A DNA stretch of 64,000 bases from the NCBI RefSeq assembly GCF_019649055.1, contig NW_026570226.1:124001-188000 (forward strand). Direction: 5' to 3'. Source of the DNA: Paramacrobiotus metropolitanus. Lineage: Eukaryota > Tardigrada > Eutardigrada > Parachela > Macrobiotidae. Below the pieces are notes generated by a model that was given only the letters and a program-made list of their open reading frames with translations, made no database searches and was not told the origin of the DNA. The position numbers were made by a program, and so were the translations under genes. Below are positions 33,821 to 45,285 of this stretch, in pieces (the stretch's first letter is position 1; each line of letters opens with the position of its first letter).

Positions 33821-35747
33821 TCAATTTGCACACAAGGAATACAACAATTCGATTTCTTCTTTCCACATGGAGTCTTCTGTTTCCAGTATCATCGGTAAAT
33901 TGTTTGTTCTAGGGTCGTTCATCAACCAGCGAAACCCATCCAGACCTATCAAACCTACGTAACAAAAAGGGTTACCGTAAAGACTTAAAAACAACCATAC
34001 ACGAATAGATAAGCCACAGCAGTAATACAATATAAAAAAGCTATAAACACTGTAAAAGTAACACTAGCTATAATTTAAAAGCTTTAAACCGTAAATTCAG
34101 CGTTTCCAAGTAAACTCTTCAGCTAGTAAGCGGTACAAAAGTAAACCAGGCAAAAATGAACAAATTAAAGAGCCTACACCACTTAAGATAGGCTTGTGAT
34201 GATAAAATAGATCACTTTTCCAACGAAAGTTATGTCTTTAAACTAAAAGTCATTCATGAGTGAATTTATCAATTACACCCAATTGGAGAAATTGCGAATT
34301 GCTGAGCACCTTTTCCAATATGCGCATGACGATCCCTGTGCGCTCCGCATGCGAACATGCTATCATTTAGATGGAACGCCTTCACTCGTTTCAAACCAAC
34401 AGTGCGGTCTACATCGCTCATGAGAGTGTTCCATCCTTCTTCCGTCCTGATATCATTCCCCGCGGCAAATGCATGGCACGTATCAATACAGACGCCCACC
34501 CTGTGCTGGTAAGCCTGATCAATCTTCCCGATTATGGCGGCCAGTTCCTCAAATTTACCACCGATAGTGGAACCCTGACCGCACATGTTCTCCAGTAAAA
34601 GCGTGACGCTGAAGGTTTGAGCAAGAACATCGTTTGCCGATGCTGCGATCCGTGTTATGCATTCGTCAACAGTTATCTTGCCACAGGTGGAACCAGGATG
34701 GATATTGTAGTACGGTATTCCCAACATCTCGCAACGCTGCATTTCATCCAGCATGCCAGCCCGCGCCTTTTCCAACACGCTGTCGTCCGGAGATCCTGAA
34801 AAATTGAACGAGACTACATCCGGAATTCCTTGTGCCATCCAAAACAGCGGCTTAAAGGCGGTAAAATATACGTCTATTACGCGTTCGTTAACTGTTCTCA
34901 AAAAAATGTTCAAAAATGTACAAAACAAAAGCTGGAGGAAATATTTTACCATCATATATAAAAAACTGCAACGAATTAGCAACCCTAAAAAACTACTTAA
35001 TAGGTTCAGCAATTTCAGCGGTGGCATTTTTATTGGAAAATTTGAAGCGATTTCTCCGTACCAGGATTAATCAGATAACTCCCATGGCACACAATCTTGG
35101 AAGCGTCAATTCCCGATTCCGTAAGAACCTGCTTGAATTTCTCTACATTTTCCGGCTTCAGCGGAGGACACTTCCAAGTGCGCGCGCTGCGGACAAAAAG
35201 CGCAAAGGCTTTGGCGCCAATTTCGACAGCCTGCAGCACCGCAGTCTGCGGCCCACCCGAAATCGAAGTGTGTGCGCCAACAAATTTTAAAGATTTTCCA
35301 CTCGCCGTGTGATCTGTACGGACTGTGTTAGACGAAGACACACCGCCATCCGAAGTACGAGAAGTTGCAATGGCCTCGTTCGAGCCACTTGCAGTGTTTT
35401 CGTTGCATGCTGCTGCATCGCCAGAAATCTTTGGGTGTTTAGTGTTCTCCACTCGCTGCTCTGGAGTTTCCTACAGGAAGGACGAAAGTTCTTGTTTAAC
35501 TGCCTAATCAATGCTTTGTTGCGACCCAAAGAACAACAATAAATTTGTACCATATAAGAAGTAACGGTAACTTTATCACTTGGAAATAAGAGTACCAGTT
35601 ATTTAAATTCTGCGCTTTTCTATTTACATTTTTATATAATTCATTCTGTACTAATTATTACTACATTAGAACAGTTTCTGACATAAGACATGTTGAGGGC
35701 TGACTTACTTGCCTCTGACGTTTCCGAGTGTAATTCCGTTTAGGCAT
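33821..35747 (-). CDS. APN1: Endonuclease IV family AP endonuclease (Apn1/Nfo)
   Basis: Exons 35709-35747, 35062-35470, 34310-34795 and 33821-33954 sum to 1068 nt (355 aa). A 13-codon first exon ([13 protein letters not shown]) is strongly basic and could be a nuclear signal. The TIM-barrel begins [12 protein letters not shown]. All nine metal ligands are present: His in GAHTS and in HGSYLINPG, Glu in [10 protein letters not shown], Asp and His in [10 protein letters not shown], His in KAFHLND, Asp and His in DRHAHIGKG, and Glu in MILETED. The family cleaves DNA 5' to abasic sites with three zinc ions in base-excision repair. It is found in bacteria, fungi and invertebrates such as C. elegans, not in mammals. 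An alternative unspliced reading of exon 2 ends [14 protein letters not shown] and is inferior. The 5' half of the gene is repeated upstream (35904-36892). Confidence 0.93.
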
Positions 35748-36892
35748 TATTTCGGATGTCCTGGTCGCATTCGCGTGGAGAAAACGCTTCCCAAAATTTC
35801 GAAGGTAAACTGACAATAGTTAGGCTCAAAATTCAGTTATGAAGATATCAGCGAAGGAAATCTGTGACACACGCTTGAAAAAATCGAACTTCGAACCTTA
35901 ACAAACTGTTCTCAAAAAATGTTCAAAATGTACAAAACAAAAGCTGGAGGAAATATTTTACCATCATATATAAAAACTGCAACGAATTAGCAACCCTAAA
36001 AACTACTTAATAGGTTCAGCAATTTCAGCGGTGGCATGATTTCTCCGTACCAGGATTAATCAGATAACTCCCATGGCACACAATCTTGGAAGCGTCAATT
36101 CCCGATTCCGTAAGAACCTGCTTGAATTTCTCTACATTTTCCGGCTTCAGCGGAGGACACTTCCAAGTGCGCGCTGCGGACAAAAGCGCAAAGGCTTTGG
36201 CGCCAATTTCGACAGCCTGCAGCACCGCAGTCTGCGGCCCACCCGAAATCGAAGTGTGTGCGCCAACAAATTTTAAAGATTTTCCACTCGCCGTGTGATC
36301 TGTACGGACTGTGTTAGACGAAGACACACCGCCATCCGAAGTACGAGAAGTTGCAATGGCCTCGTTCGAGCCACTTGCAGTGTTTTCGTTGCATGCTGCT
36401 GCATCGCCAGAAATCTTTGGGTGTTTAGTGTTCTCCACTCGCTGCTCTGGAGTTTCCTACAGGAAGGACGAAAGTTCTTGTTTAACTGCCTAATCAATGC
36501 TTTGTTGCGACCCAAAGAACAACAATAAATTTGTACCATATAAGAAGTAACGGTAACTTTATCACTTGGAAATAAGAGTACCAGTTATTTAAATTCTGCG
36601 CTTTTCTATTTACATTTTTATATAATTCATTCTGTACTAATTATTACTACATTAGAACAGTTTCTGACATAAGACATGTTGAGGGCTGACTTACTTGCCT
36701 CTGACGTTTCCGAGTGTAATTCCGTTTAGGCATTATTTCGGATGTCCTGGTCGCATTCGCGTGGAGAAAACGCTTCCCAAAATTTCGAAGGTAAACTGAC
36801 AATAGTTAGGCTCAAAATTCAGTTATGAAGATATCAGCGAAGGAAATCTGTGACACACGCTTGAAAAAATCGAACTTCGAACCTTAACAAAC
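34890..36892. repeat. Direct tandem duplication covering the 5' part of APN1 (copies 34890-35903 and 35904-36892)
   Basis: Copy 1 is 1014 nt and copy 2 is 986 nt up to the matching point. I found no substitution between them. The 28-nt difference is wholly explained by one 21-nt gap (present at 35028-35048, absent in copy 2), a loss of GC in a GC repeat, and single-A losses in five A runs. All differences fall in the first 320 nt; the remaining roughly 690 nt, including an intron and upstream DNA, look identical. Copy 1 matches the family ([11 protein letters not shown]) while copy 2 reads FALLSAARTW, so copy 2 is the deviant one. An assembly or read-error artefact is likely; a very recent tandem duplication is the alternative. 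Confidence 0.92.
36051..36733 (-). pseudogene. Second copy of APN1 exons 1 and 2 (partial gene or assembly duplicate)
   Basis: Exon 1 copy at 36695-36733 and exon 2 copy at 36051-36456 (406 nt versus 409). The protein is identical to the upstream half of APN1 except for a net one-residue loss next to the conserved Phe-Val-Arg-Ser. Exons 3 and 4 are absent, so this copy alone cannot make an enzyme. If the duplication is real, transcripts could start in this copy and splice past copy 1. Confidence 0.8.
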
Positions 36893-37968
36893 ATCAAATA
36901 ACTGCACGGCAATGATGCATCACATATCTGCATCGAGCGGGCAATTTTGGGAGCGCAGAACCGTGCGACATTTTGCTTTATGGGGTGCTTTCATTCCAGT
37001 CTGTTACTTTACTTTGCAGTTTGCACTTTACTGTTGCCTATATATGTGTTGCCAAATGTTACCGAATTCAATGCTTCAAATTAATTAAAAAATTAAAAAA
37101 GTTCCTATAATTAACGATTAATTCAAAACAGTTAATTAACGCTACAGTTGCAAGTTAATAAACGCCAGCCGGTCAGCGAATTAATCAATACTCTACAAAG
37201 TATACACCATTTACCCGCAAAATTTTAAATTCTAATAAACCCGTTATTAATTAATTAATTTTAATTAGACATTTTAACACGTCGTGGTAACTTATAAGTT
37301 ATGTTAGAGACTTATGCGCCCTACGCGCACTTTCTGGTTTACGCTACCAGAATGTGTTTGGATGAGCAATTAACACTTATTATAATGTTATTAATTAGTT
37401 ATTAAGAGTGTTCACGTAGCAATGTCGATGATACCCGATAGGCGTTAGAGTACTTATTAATGCATAATAATTGAGGTGTACGATTACGGCATAGCAGTGA
37501 AATGTAAGCATTAAAATGTGTGCACACGAATCTGCATGAGAAATATCCAAATTGGCTACTTTGACGCTCGAATATTCTACTCTCGAGTAGCTTTTTCTAG
37601 AGCAACATTTACGAATATTTGGGGCGTGGATACAAACGTGCAAAAGACACCTCATCGCAATATGGACCAGTTATGAGCGCTTATCTTATCTCGTGCGTTA
37701 CTCAGCTTTTGCAGAATTCTCACAATTGCCAGGATTTACTAAATTTTCGGTCTATTTTGACCCGGACTAATAACATAAACAAACCCGAATCACGCAATGA
37801 TGAATTACCTAAAAAGAATGGCTTAAACTAGATGAAAGAGCAGCAGTTCGAGTAAACTAATGTCAATTATGTCATCTGCCAAAAATACGAATAATAATTA
37901 ACAAAAGTCAAGACCTCAAGAGAAAGCTGAAAAATATGTATGTAAAATAAAAAGGTAAGTTTTAAGAC
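36893..37968. other. Intergenic region upstream of APN1 and its duplicate
   Basis: Very AT-rich DNA with clusters of TTAATTAA-type sequence around 37080-37270. I searched the minus strand for a second exon of the DAPIT-like gene and found none that fits. Nothing else is recognised. Confidence 0.45.
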
Positions 37969-38064
37969 CTTTCCAGTCTTACTGTAAGACTGGAATAAAA
38001 TCCTTATGCCGGTGTACTGGGCAGCCGCTGCGGGTGTGGCTTTCAAGTCGATGCCGCACACCAT
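37969..38064 (-). CDS. Probable first coding exon of a DAPIT/ATP5MK-like ATP synthase subunit (partial)
   Basis: A 96-nt, locally GC-rich segment begins at ATG 38064 just inside an acceptor-like TTTGTAG and ends before a GTCTTA donor. The read-out (MVCGIDLKATPAAAA, then QYTGIRILFQSYSKTGK) resembles the start of DAPIT (USMG5), whose N-terminal helix has the pattern F/Y-TGI-x-x-YFNSY-x-x-TGR. DAPIT is a small membrane subunit at the dimer interface of mitochondrial ATP synthase. The second half, a single transmembrane segment, could not be located downstream, so the gene is either split by a long intron, degenerate, or misassigned. A GTAAGA inside the exon offers another donor. The evidence is one 17-residue match. 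Confidence 0.4.
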
Positions 38065-38435
38065 ATCCTACAAACAGTCGCACAAATTTAAGAAATTGTG
38101 AAAACTGAATCTAAGAGTCTTAAATTAAGACAGAAAACTTTCAAAGCTCGTTACTTGTAAGTTTATAACAGAATAAGATTTGACGAATTATTTGAGCTAC
38201 TTCTACTGTAATTACTATTTTGTATTTGTACTTCTGAGGAACCTTTACCTTTCGGAGTTCTGACAAATCTTTTTTTGGCTGATTCTGCTGGAACGAACGT
38301 CATCTGTTGGCTGCTTCCTGCTGGCTTGGGATTTTGTCTGTATGTTATTAACTTACTATGTATCAGTATTAATTTTTTATGAATGTCATCATGCTGTGAT
38401 GACAGTGATGTTATGATCCTTGTGTCGATGTGCCG

Positions 38436-40220
38436 ATGTTAAATTCTTTCGCCAGACTGTGTGATCTTTCTTCGTGCTTTACCACTTCCACCGTCAAACT
38501 GTCGCTGTTAAGCAAATCCTCCTGTCTTGTGACGGGAATCGCGCAGTTATCCTGGCGCAGTGTACGGACGATATTTCTCGCAAACCCTGTGATGGCTCCC
38601 GCTGCTTACTACGGTGTTCGAGCGGGAAAGGTTCCGGGCGTGTATACCACTTGGTCGGTTGTTTGACTTGCTCTCACTTCCAACCATTTGCTTTGCTATG
38701 GCACTGGTCATGATGCATTGCAGTATGTATTAATGGGATTGCTTTTTTCCAGGGCAGAGTGCAACGCTCAGGTCCAAGGTTTTCCAAAATGCAAATTTAA
38801 GAAGTTCAAAACCCGCGAAGAAGCTCAACAGTTTGTTAATGGACCGGATTTTCAGCCGTCAGGTAGCGCAGCGAATGAAGGATTCGACGCTTCCTCAGGC
38901 GGATCGTCCGATTACGATGCGGATCTGAATGAGCCTGCCTCGAGTACACAAAGAAAACGGCCAGCTGATTTTGATCGGCAGCACTTTTTGAAAGGCACCG
39001 GTGGCTTCATTAATTCGGCGCTCTCAGCACCAGTCGGATTTGTCAGACATTTTTCGACCAGTTCATCCAGCTGCACAACGAATGCCGGTAAAGAAAACCT
39101 TGTAGTTGTATAGTTAGTACGGGAAAATTTGATAAAACTGTATTCGATACAAGTAAACCGACACAGCAAACGTTTGAAATCGTTTTCATTTAGGATTGTT
39201 AAATTAATTGTATGATTTGTATCATCCTAGATCTTTACTTTAATGGGTTTACCCTTTTGCTGTTAACTATCTGACCAAAAGAAATACCTGTGTGTGCTGA
39301 GTAGTGTTCGTCCCGCCTGAATTAAATATTTTGCGGTGCTGATTTTTCATTTTAATGCGGTGATAACTGGTCAGTTAGTAACGATACAAAGTTATTAATG
39401 AAACTTCACCATAATTCTAATATTTGACTCAAAGAATAAGTAATTCATCGTCATATAATTGTTGAAATAATGAATATCTATATAGATTGTGGGGTAAAAC
39501 TTCGCTTAAAAAATTTTGTCGTGTGTATTTTGTCGCAATAATATTTGATGCGTTCATGTAAATTCATGGTTGTTCTAGCTTCGCCATCCCCGCAGCATGA
39601 TCCTTCTCGAGTTGGTTCCGTATGGGTAGATGGCTGCTGTCGGAATAACGGGAACAGTGCCGCATTGGCTGGTATCGGCGTATTCTGGGAAAAGGACTCA
39701 CCGTACAATGTTGCCGAACCACTTGCTGGACGGCCCTCGAACCAGCGTGCAGAAATCTGCGCGGCAGTGAGAGCTGTTCGACAAGCGAAGGAACAAGGAA
39801 TGACCAAACTCATTGTCCACACAGACAGCAACTACCTTGTTCAGGGTATGCCAAGCTACGTGGGACGCCAAACCAGTTGATTTGTATATCGTTGATGTGA
39901 TTGCAGCGATGACGGAATGGCTGCCCAATTGGCTTTCAAATGGATGGCGTTCTGCGCGTGGTCCTGTGGTAAATCAGGAAGATTTTAAATCCTTGCTGGA
40001 CACAATCAAGAGCAGCGAAGTGGAAATCGAATGGGTACCGTCTTAACCGATAATTCTCCTTAATTGTCTCAAATGTAACCTTTTGCAGAAACATATTAGA
40101 GGGCATATGGGAATCACTGGAAACGAAGCCGCCGACAAATTGGCTAACGAAGGGGCTTTAAAAGGCGAAAAGTTTTGCGAAAGTGTACTGGGTAAAGATG
40201 CTGCGAGCACTCTGTTGTGA
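38436..40220 (+). CDS. RNASEH1: RNase H1 paralog B, catalytically intact, with possible mitochondrial and nuclear starts
   Basis: Exons 38436-38653, 38753-39087, 39579-39845, 39907-40034 and 40089-40220 give 1080 nt (359 aa); from the inner ATG 38592 the protein is 307 aa. The hybrid-binding domain reads YYGVRAGKVPGVYTTW, then AECNAQVQGFPKCKFKKF. After a Ser-rich linker the RNase H domain has all catalytic acids: Asp in VWVDG, Glu in QRAEICAA, Asp in HTDSNYL and Asp in EAADKLA, plus the loop His in HIRGHMGITGNE. It degrades RNA in RNA:DNA hybrids (R-loops, primers, mtDNA replication). The 52 residues between the two ATGs contain R/K/S/L and a single acidic residue, like a mitochondrial presequence; vertebrate RNASEH1 also uses two AUGs. 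Intron positions and phases equal those of paralog A (5.6-7.1 kb, opposite strand). Confidence 0.92.
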
Positions 40221-41048
40221 AATTTTTCTATAACTTTTTCCAGGGTTCATTATATAATGACTTATATATCACTTGCCGATTTTTCAATAAAACCTTGTGC
40301 GAAAGTTTGTCACCGCTTGCCGCATAATGGTTTCTGTGATGCTGTGATGGTTAAAGGTTGTAACTTCTCTTTCCGCTCTACGAGTAGTTAGTTTTTAAGT
40401 GAAGCATGTGGCGATAAACCGAAGTTTTCGTAACCGTTAAAAAATGAGTCGGTGTTGCATATCAGTGAACGTGCACCCAAAACAGATGAACAAAAGGCCC
40501 GATGATACAATGCAAAGTCCATAAAATTAGCAAAACCTTGCGCAAACGCCGGATTTTTTCTTTGCAACTTAAGGGTAGCTCGTATGATTGTCAAGAGTTC
40601 TCAATTTAGGACAATCAGAAAAAGCTAGACTCAGCACATACTGAACATTTATCTACGAATTATAATAAAACCATTGCTGAAATTCTTACGAAACAGAGCG
40701 ACTGGAACAGAAATGCACCCATTAGTCCATTACATATCAAATAAAAACAAGTAATAACAACGCTAAAACCATGAATTCCATCCAATCAATTCAGAACTCA
40801 TATCAGTCATATGTAATCCCAAGTTGCACATGAAAGTTGAACCTAAATCAATCGTTCGCAATTTATAAATGACTCAAAAGGAATGAAACACCTATACGAG
40901 AAAAGCAAGAATTTAAATTCCATAATCCAATCACTCATTCGACGAGAATTGTAGCACCTTTTCCCCAATAATACCTAGCAATCAACTGCCTACTACATAA
41001 TCTTCATACTGAAAATCTTTCCAAACGCAGATCAGTCATCCGACTTGT
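40221..41048. other. Convergent intergenic region (RNase H1 B and UMP-CMP kinase 3' ends)
   Basis: 828 nt. It starts with an AATAAA at 40286-40291. I see no coding potential beyond short random frames. Confidence 0.5.
40286..40291 (+). terminator. Poly(A) signal, RNase H1 paralog B
   Basis: AATAAA 66 nt after the stop codon. Confidence 0.55.
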
Positions 41049-41855
41049 TCACACCGCGCCGGCACTAGCACGATCGCCTTCCGCTTTCTCCGCCGCTTTG
41101 AAAATACCCGTGAGTTCGCGGTGAACTTCTTCCGGCGGCGGAACGGTACTGACCTTCCGGACCAATCCACGTTCCGCGTAGAAATTGATAATCGGCATCG
41201 TGTCGTTCATGTACGTGTCAAACCGTTTGCCCAGGCTGTCCAGGTTATCATCTGGTCGTCCGCTCTGGGCTCCTCGTTTCAGACACCGCTGTACGCACAA
41301 TTCCTTAGGAGCATCCAGATGCAGCACAAACAGCAGATTGGTTTTATGTCCCATCTGACGATTCCAGCCCTCCAGATTGTTTTGATTGCGCGGGAAACCA
41401 TCTATCAAGAAGTGCGACCTGCCACTTTTTCGCATCGCATTCTCCAACAGGGAACATGTGATCTCCACAGGAACAATTTTGCCTTCTTTCATGTAGTTCA
41501 AGATCAGTTCGCCGTACGGGGAGTCCTTGGATTCTCGCTCCTCGCGCAGCAGATCCCCCGCTGACAGATGAACATAGCCGAAATCCCGCACGATGAGCGG
41601 ACACTGGGTGCCCTTGCCACAGCCAGGCGCGCCGAGCACAAACACAACACTGGGTTTCAGGCCATCCCCAATCACACTGCTGTCCCCCATCGCCACCGCC
41701 GCAGCTGACGACAGCGACATTGCTACGGTTTTAAAAGGAAATACTCTGCAGAATCGCGAGAAAGCCAACCGGGTGTGTTCGGAACGTTTAGGCACAAGCG
41801 ACACTGCCAGCTGTGCAGAACGAACTAACCACGGAACAACGTGGCAAAGTGGCAT
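41049..41855 (-). CDS. CMPK1: UMP-CMP kinase, single exon, with an N-terminal extension
   Basis: An uninterrupted 268-codon frame. The NMP-kinase core begins VVFVLGAPGCGKGTQCPLIV (P-loop GxPGxGKGT), continues with HLSAGDLLREE (NMP-binding region) and FLIDGFPRNQNNLEGWN, and has the UMP/CMP-type lid RGAQSGRPDDN. It phosphorylates UMP, CMP and dCMP with ATP to give diphosphates. The core is the length of animal CMPK1 (about 196 aa). About 65 extra N-terminal residues (MPLCHVVPWLVRSAQLAVSL, continuing without acids until a Glu) could be a mitochondrial presequence. In-frame ATGs at 41720 (MSLSSAAA) and 41690 (MGDSS) would give cytosolic forms. It is the only complete multi-hundred-residue gene here without introns, which suggests a retrocopy or intron loss. 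It is locally GC-richer than its surroundings. Confidence 0.94.
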   Translation of the reverse strand: MPLCHVVPWLVRSAQLAVSLVPKRSEHTRLAFSRFCRVFPFKTVAMSLSSAAAVAMGDSSVIGDGLKPSVVFVLGAPGCGKGTQCPLIVRDFGYVHLSAGDLLREERESKDSPYGELILNYMKEGKIVPVEITCSLLENAMRKSGRSHFLIDGFPRNQNNLEGWNRQMGHKTNLLFVLHLDAPKELCVQRCLKRGAQSGRPDDNLDSLGKRFDTYMNDTMPIINFYAERGLVRKVSTVPPPEEVHRELTGIFKAAEKAEGDRASAGAV

Positions 41856-43025
41856 ATATGAACGATGAGTTATTGATAGCGTGATTAAAATTCAAATGTT
41901 CGCAAAAGCTTTATCAGCAAGAATCACGATTTTCGATAAAAGCAAAACGGAGAGAAACTCAAAGCAGCTCCTCACAATAATGCGATCAGCAATGTAGCTA
42001 TCTGCAATGCTAACAACTAACGGAACAGGAAACAAGTAAACTGAGGAACTTAGGAACTGTGCCGACTGAACTTATGGTAGTACCAGTATTATTTTTACTT
42101 ATTTTATCACATTTTTATGCATTTTCTTTTCAGTACAGCAATGATTCAACATTTGAGACAGAATATGCTACGAAGTACAATTATTTTGCAATAAAAAAAA
42201 AAAACTCAAAAGAAAAATGCTGAAGAAAAACTAGTTTAGTAAGTACAGTATGTAGCGACTAGAGAGTCCAGTGGTCATTCGCTGCTGGCGAATAACAATT
42301 TTGCCGGATCTGGAAGCAATGCCATCGTTAACGGCTATTCTGTATTCATGGAAAATGCTTTGAGCATTAAATGGGAATATTTAACTCATTAAAAATTGTG
42401 CACTGCTCATGCAAGTCAAGGGGCAGTTACTACTAGCAGTACTAGTATTTTTCACCTTAACTGAAGTTTCTTTTGAATGTCCAGAAATTACGCACGAGCG
42501 GTAGACTCGCATTAATGAGATGGAAAGGCAACGTCATAATGGCATTATGTTGACCCTAGTGGTAATATGCTGCTTGTCGCTTATTTGTTCGAATTTACCT
42601 CAAAATTTCCTGCAAATTTTACCATTATTTTTGCGTAAAAACATACTTCAACATAGTGCGACTCTTGTGATTTCAAGCTTGTTTCACAATCCCGGCGAAC
42701 ACGTACGATTTACGCGCATCAGTTTATGTGCCGCCCCTAAAGCACGTCAGCCGCGGGTTACCCTACCACTTGTGCCTCGCTGTATCGCTGGTTGATTCAG
42801 GAGTTTTGAAAGCAGAAAACGATAAGATGACTACGAGTACGCTTGTTGGTCGTAATAAACGTGGCCACGGCACAGTATTCTTCTACAAACAATTACTCCA
42901 CGCATTGTAATACGAATATTTGCCGATAAAACCAATTGAAATCGTTATCACCAACCTGTGCACGCAAAGCATTGGACTTACATGCAGATATCGCGCTGTA
43001 TATAAACGACTCGTTAAAGCAAACA
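41856..43025. other. Divergent intergenic region between UMP-CMP kinase and peflin
   Basis: 1.2 kb with an A12 run near 42191. No gene is supported. It probably contains both promoters. Confidence 0.45.
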
Positions 43026-45285
43026 ATGCCAACTATCTCGGGTGCAACAAATCCGTCGCTTTCTGCCACCAACCCAGGCTCTCCCACCATGAATCCCTAT
43101 AATCCCAGTCCGTACAATCCCGCTGCAGTAAGTTCGCAAAATTGTGCTTTTTTTAACAACGACCTATGCAGGAGTTACAGAAATGTGATGGGTATTAATC
43201 CGCTTTCGGCGTTCAGGTCGGAGGATTAGCGCCGTCGTATCCACCAGGACAAGGCAGTGCTTATGCTGCAGCAGGTAAGCACTGACAGCCGACACATTCG
43301 CATATTAATGTTAATTCTATATTATAATTTACGTGCGCATTATGTACGATTGTAGCGGTCAAATACTTCTTGTTGAAAAGTTTTTTTTTGATAAAAAACT
43401 GTATACTTAGCACTGCGGTTGATTGCTTGAGATAATTCTTGCATAACTCAACATCGAAATTACGAATGCGCGCGACATAAGCTTTTCATACTTTCTCTTT
43501 ATAGAATTATAAATATAAATATTGTTGACAGAAGATTGTGTATTTAAATCGTGATGGTTGAGTATTTAAAACATATCAGATGTACGTGATCGTAGGTACA
43601 GGTTTCTTTGAAAGATGTAGATGCAATTCCGAAGTTATAAGTACAATCACATACCACCCAAGCGTATTGCGACTTTTGAGCCGTGGTTGCTAAATCAGAG
43701 ATCTCATTTGGTTATCCGAAACCTATCTGCGGTTTTGGATCTTTAGGGCGATCGATAAACTGCTAGCGCGTTATATAGGAGTGTCCGTTATAACTTTATG
43801 TTTTGTATATAGAAGTGCGAATATTTATATATGAAGGAAAAGTATCCAACATGTGTGGTCATATAATAGCACTGTGTTAAAAGTCTTACAGTAACCGGTA
43901 CTTCTAGCCAAAGCGATTTGCGGTTTATTTATTTATATATCAAACTTTGCTGAACATTTACTGAAACTTCGCAAGTTCCGTTCTGGTGATAGGATAAGAA
44001 GAAATATTTGTGATTATTAATCACTGTAACGGATCAGTCAATGTTGAATCTGTCATTTGGTGATATTAGAAGTGGTATCAGCCAGGTTTAAATTCCCGTG
44101 CTACCGGTAGATTTCGATCGTAGCCTTTAATGGCTTACCTGTCAGTCTGTACAATAAACAATAATATAATAAACAAGAAGAGAATGTGTTAGCAACACAA
44201 ATACCGGTAATTATAATAAGCATAACTTTTATGTGAAGGTGTTCACGGTCACGGGTACGGTACTGCGCCGCCGCCAGCTGGTTACGGAGCTGGCTATCCT
44301 CCGCAAGCTGGATTCGGCGCACCCCCTCAGAATCCCAGTCAACCACCTCCAGGCATTCCCCATGATCTTTGGCAATGGTTCCAGGCGGTCGACACTGACA
44401 GGTAAAAGCGCCAGCTTCTGGGATTGTTACTTATATTTTAGTTTGATTTCGTGTGCGTTTCTTAGGAGTGGCAGAATTAACGCGACAGAACTGAAGGCCG
44501 CACTGCTGAACGGCAACTACAGCACCTTCAACGATGGCACATGCCGGTTAATGTATGCAATAAGTTTAGAATGCACAAAATCATAAACTAAAGGTAATCT
44601 TTTAAAAAGTTTGATGACGTTTTTGATTCCAGGATTAAACTATTTGACCGCGATAACAGTGGCACAATCGATATTCATGGTAGGTTTTTTTCGCGAGATT
44701 GTAAGCTATTTGTTGCACTTTTGCAATTTGCAACTACGAAGTATTCGCAGAAGCTCGTAACGGTTGTAACATTGATTTGAGTATAATCATATGTAGCATC
44801 ATGATCACATTTTCATTGGTTTGAAATCTGCAGAATTTGCTGCTTTATGGAAATATATTGGCGACTGGAGAGCATGTTTCGATCGGTTTGACCAAGATCG
44901 TTCGGGAAACATTAACACGTCTGGTAAAACAACAGTTTCAGTCAACAGAGGATAAACATCCAATAATTTAAAGCATACTGGCGTCCAGCGTGTCCAGAAC
45001 TTATTTCCAATAATTTTTGTATCTGTAGAACTTAATCAAGCCCTCACCAGTTTTGGTTACCGTTTGTCGCCGCAATTCTGCCACACACTGGTTAGAGTTT
45101 ATGCCAGCCGGCGTCCCGGAACCACACAGGGTGACAACATCAATTTCGATGACTTTATCGAAGCATGTGTGACAATTAAAAACCTTACGGACACATTCCG
45201 CCGCTATGACCAACATCAGCAAGGAATGATTACCGTCGGTTTTGAGCAGTTCCTTGACATGGTGGTGAGAGGCGCTGTATTTTGA
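43026..45285 (+). CDS. PEF1: Peflin-like penta-EF-hand protein
   Basis: Exons 43026-43127, 43217-43274, 44239-44401, 44466-44552, 44633-44679, 44834-44923 and 45029-45285 sum to 804 nt (267 aa). The first about 105 residues are rich in Pro, Gly, Tyr, Ala and Asn with GYGAGYPPQAGFGAP-type repeats, as in peflin. The penta-EF core follows: DLWQWFQAVDTDRSGRINAT (EF1), LFDRDNSGTIDIHEF (EF2), FDRFDQDRSGNINTSEL (EF3), a degenerate EF4 (GDNINFDDFIEACV) and EF5 (FRRYDQHQQGMITVGFEQFL) at the dimer interface. EF1 to EF3 keep binding residues; EF5 lacks most. Peflin pairs with ALG-2 and acts at ER exit sites and as an adaptor for CUL3-KLHL12 ubiquitylation of SEC31. The long Gly/Pro-rich N-terminus favours peflin over sorcin or ALG-2. 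Further upstream in-frame codons without a clear start were not used. Confidence 0.93.

Noticed and set aside
34916-35290. 124-codon plus-strand frame across the APN1 intron and exon
   Set aside because: Antisense shadow; the minus strand carries the conserved endonuclease IV residues.
36086-36528. Plus-strand frames across the APN1 exon 2 copies
   Set aside because: Shadows of APN1; they appear twice only because the DNA is duplicated.
41121-41564. 147-codon plus-strand frame across UMP-CMP kinase
   Set aside because: Antisense shadow of a GC-rich conserved gene.
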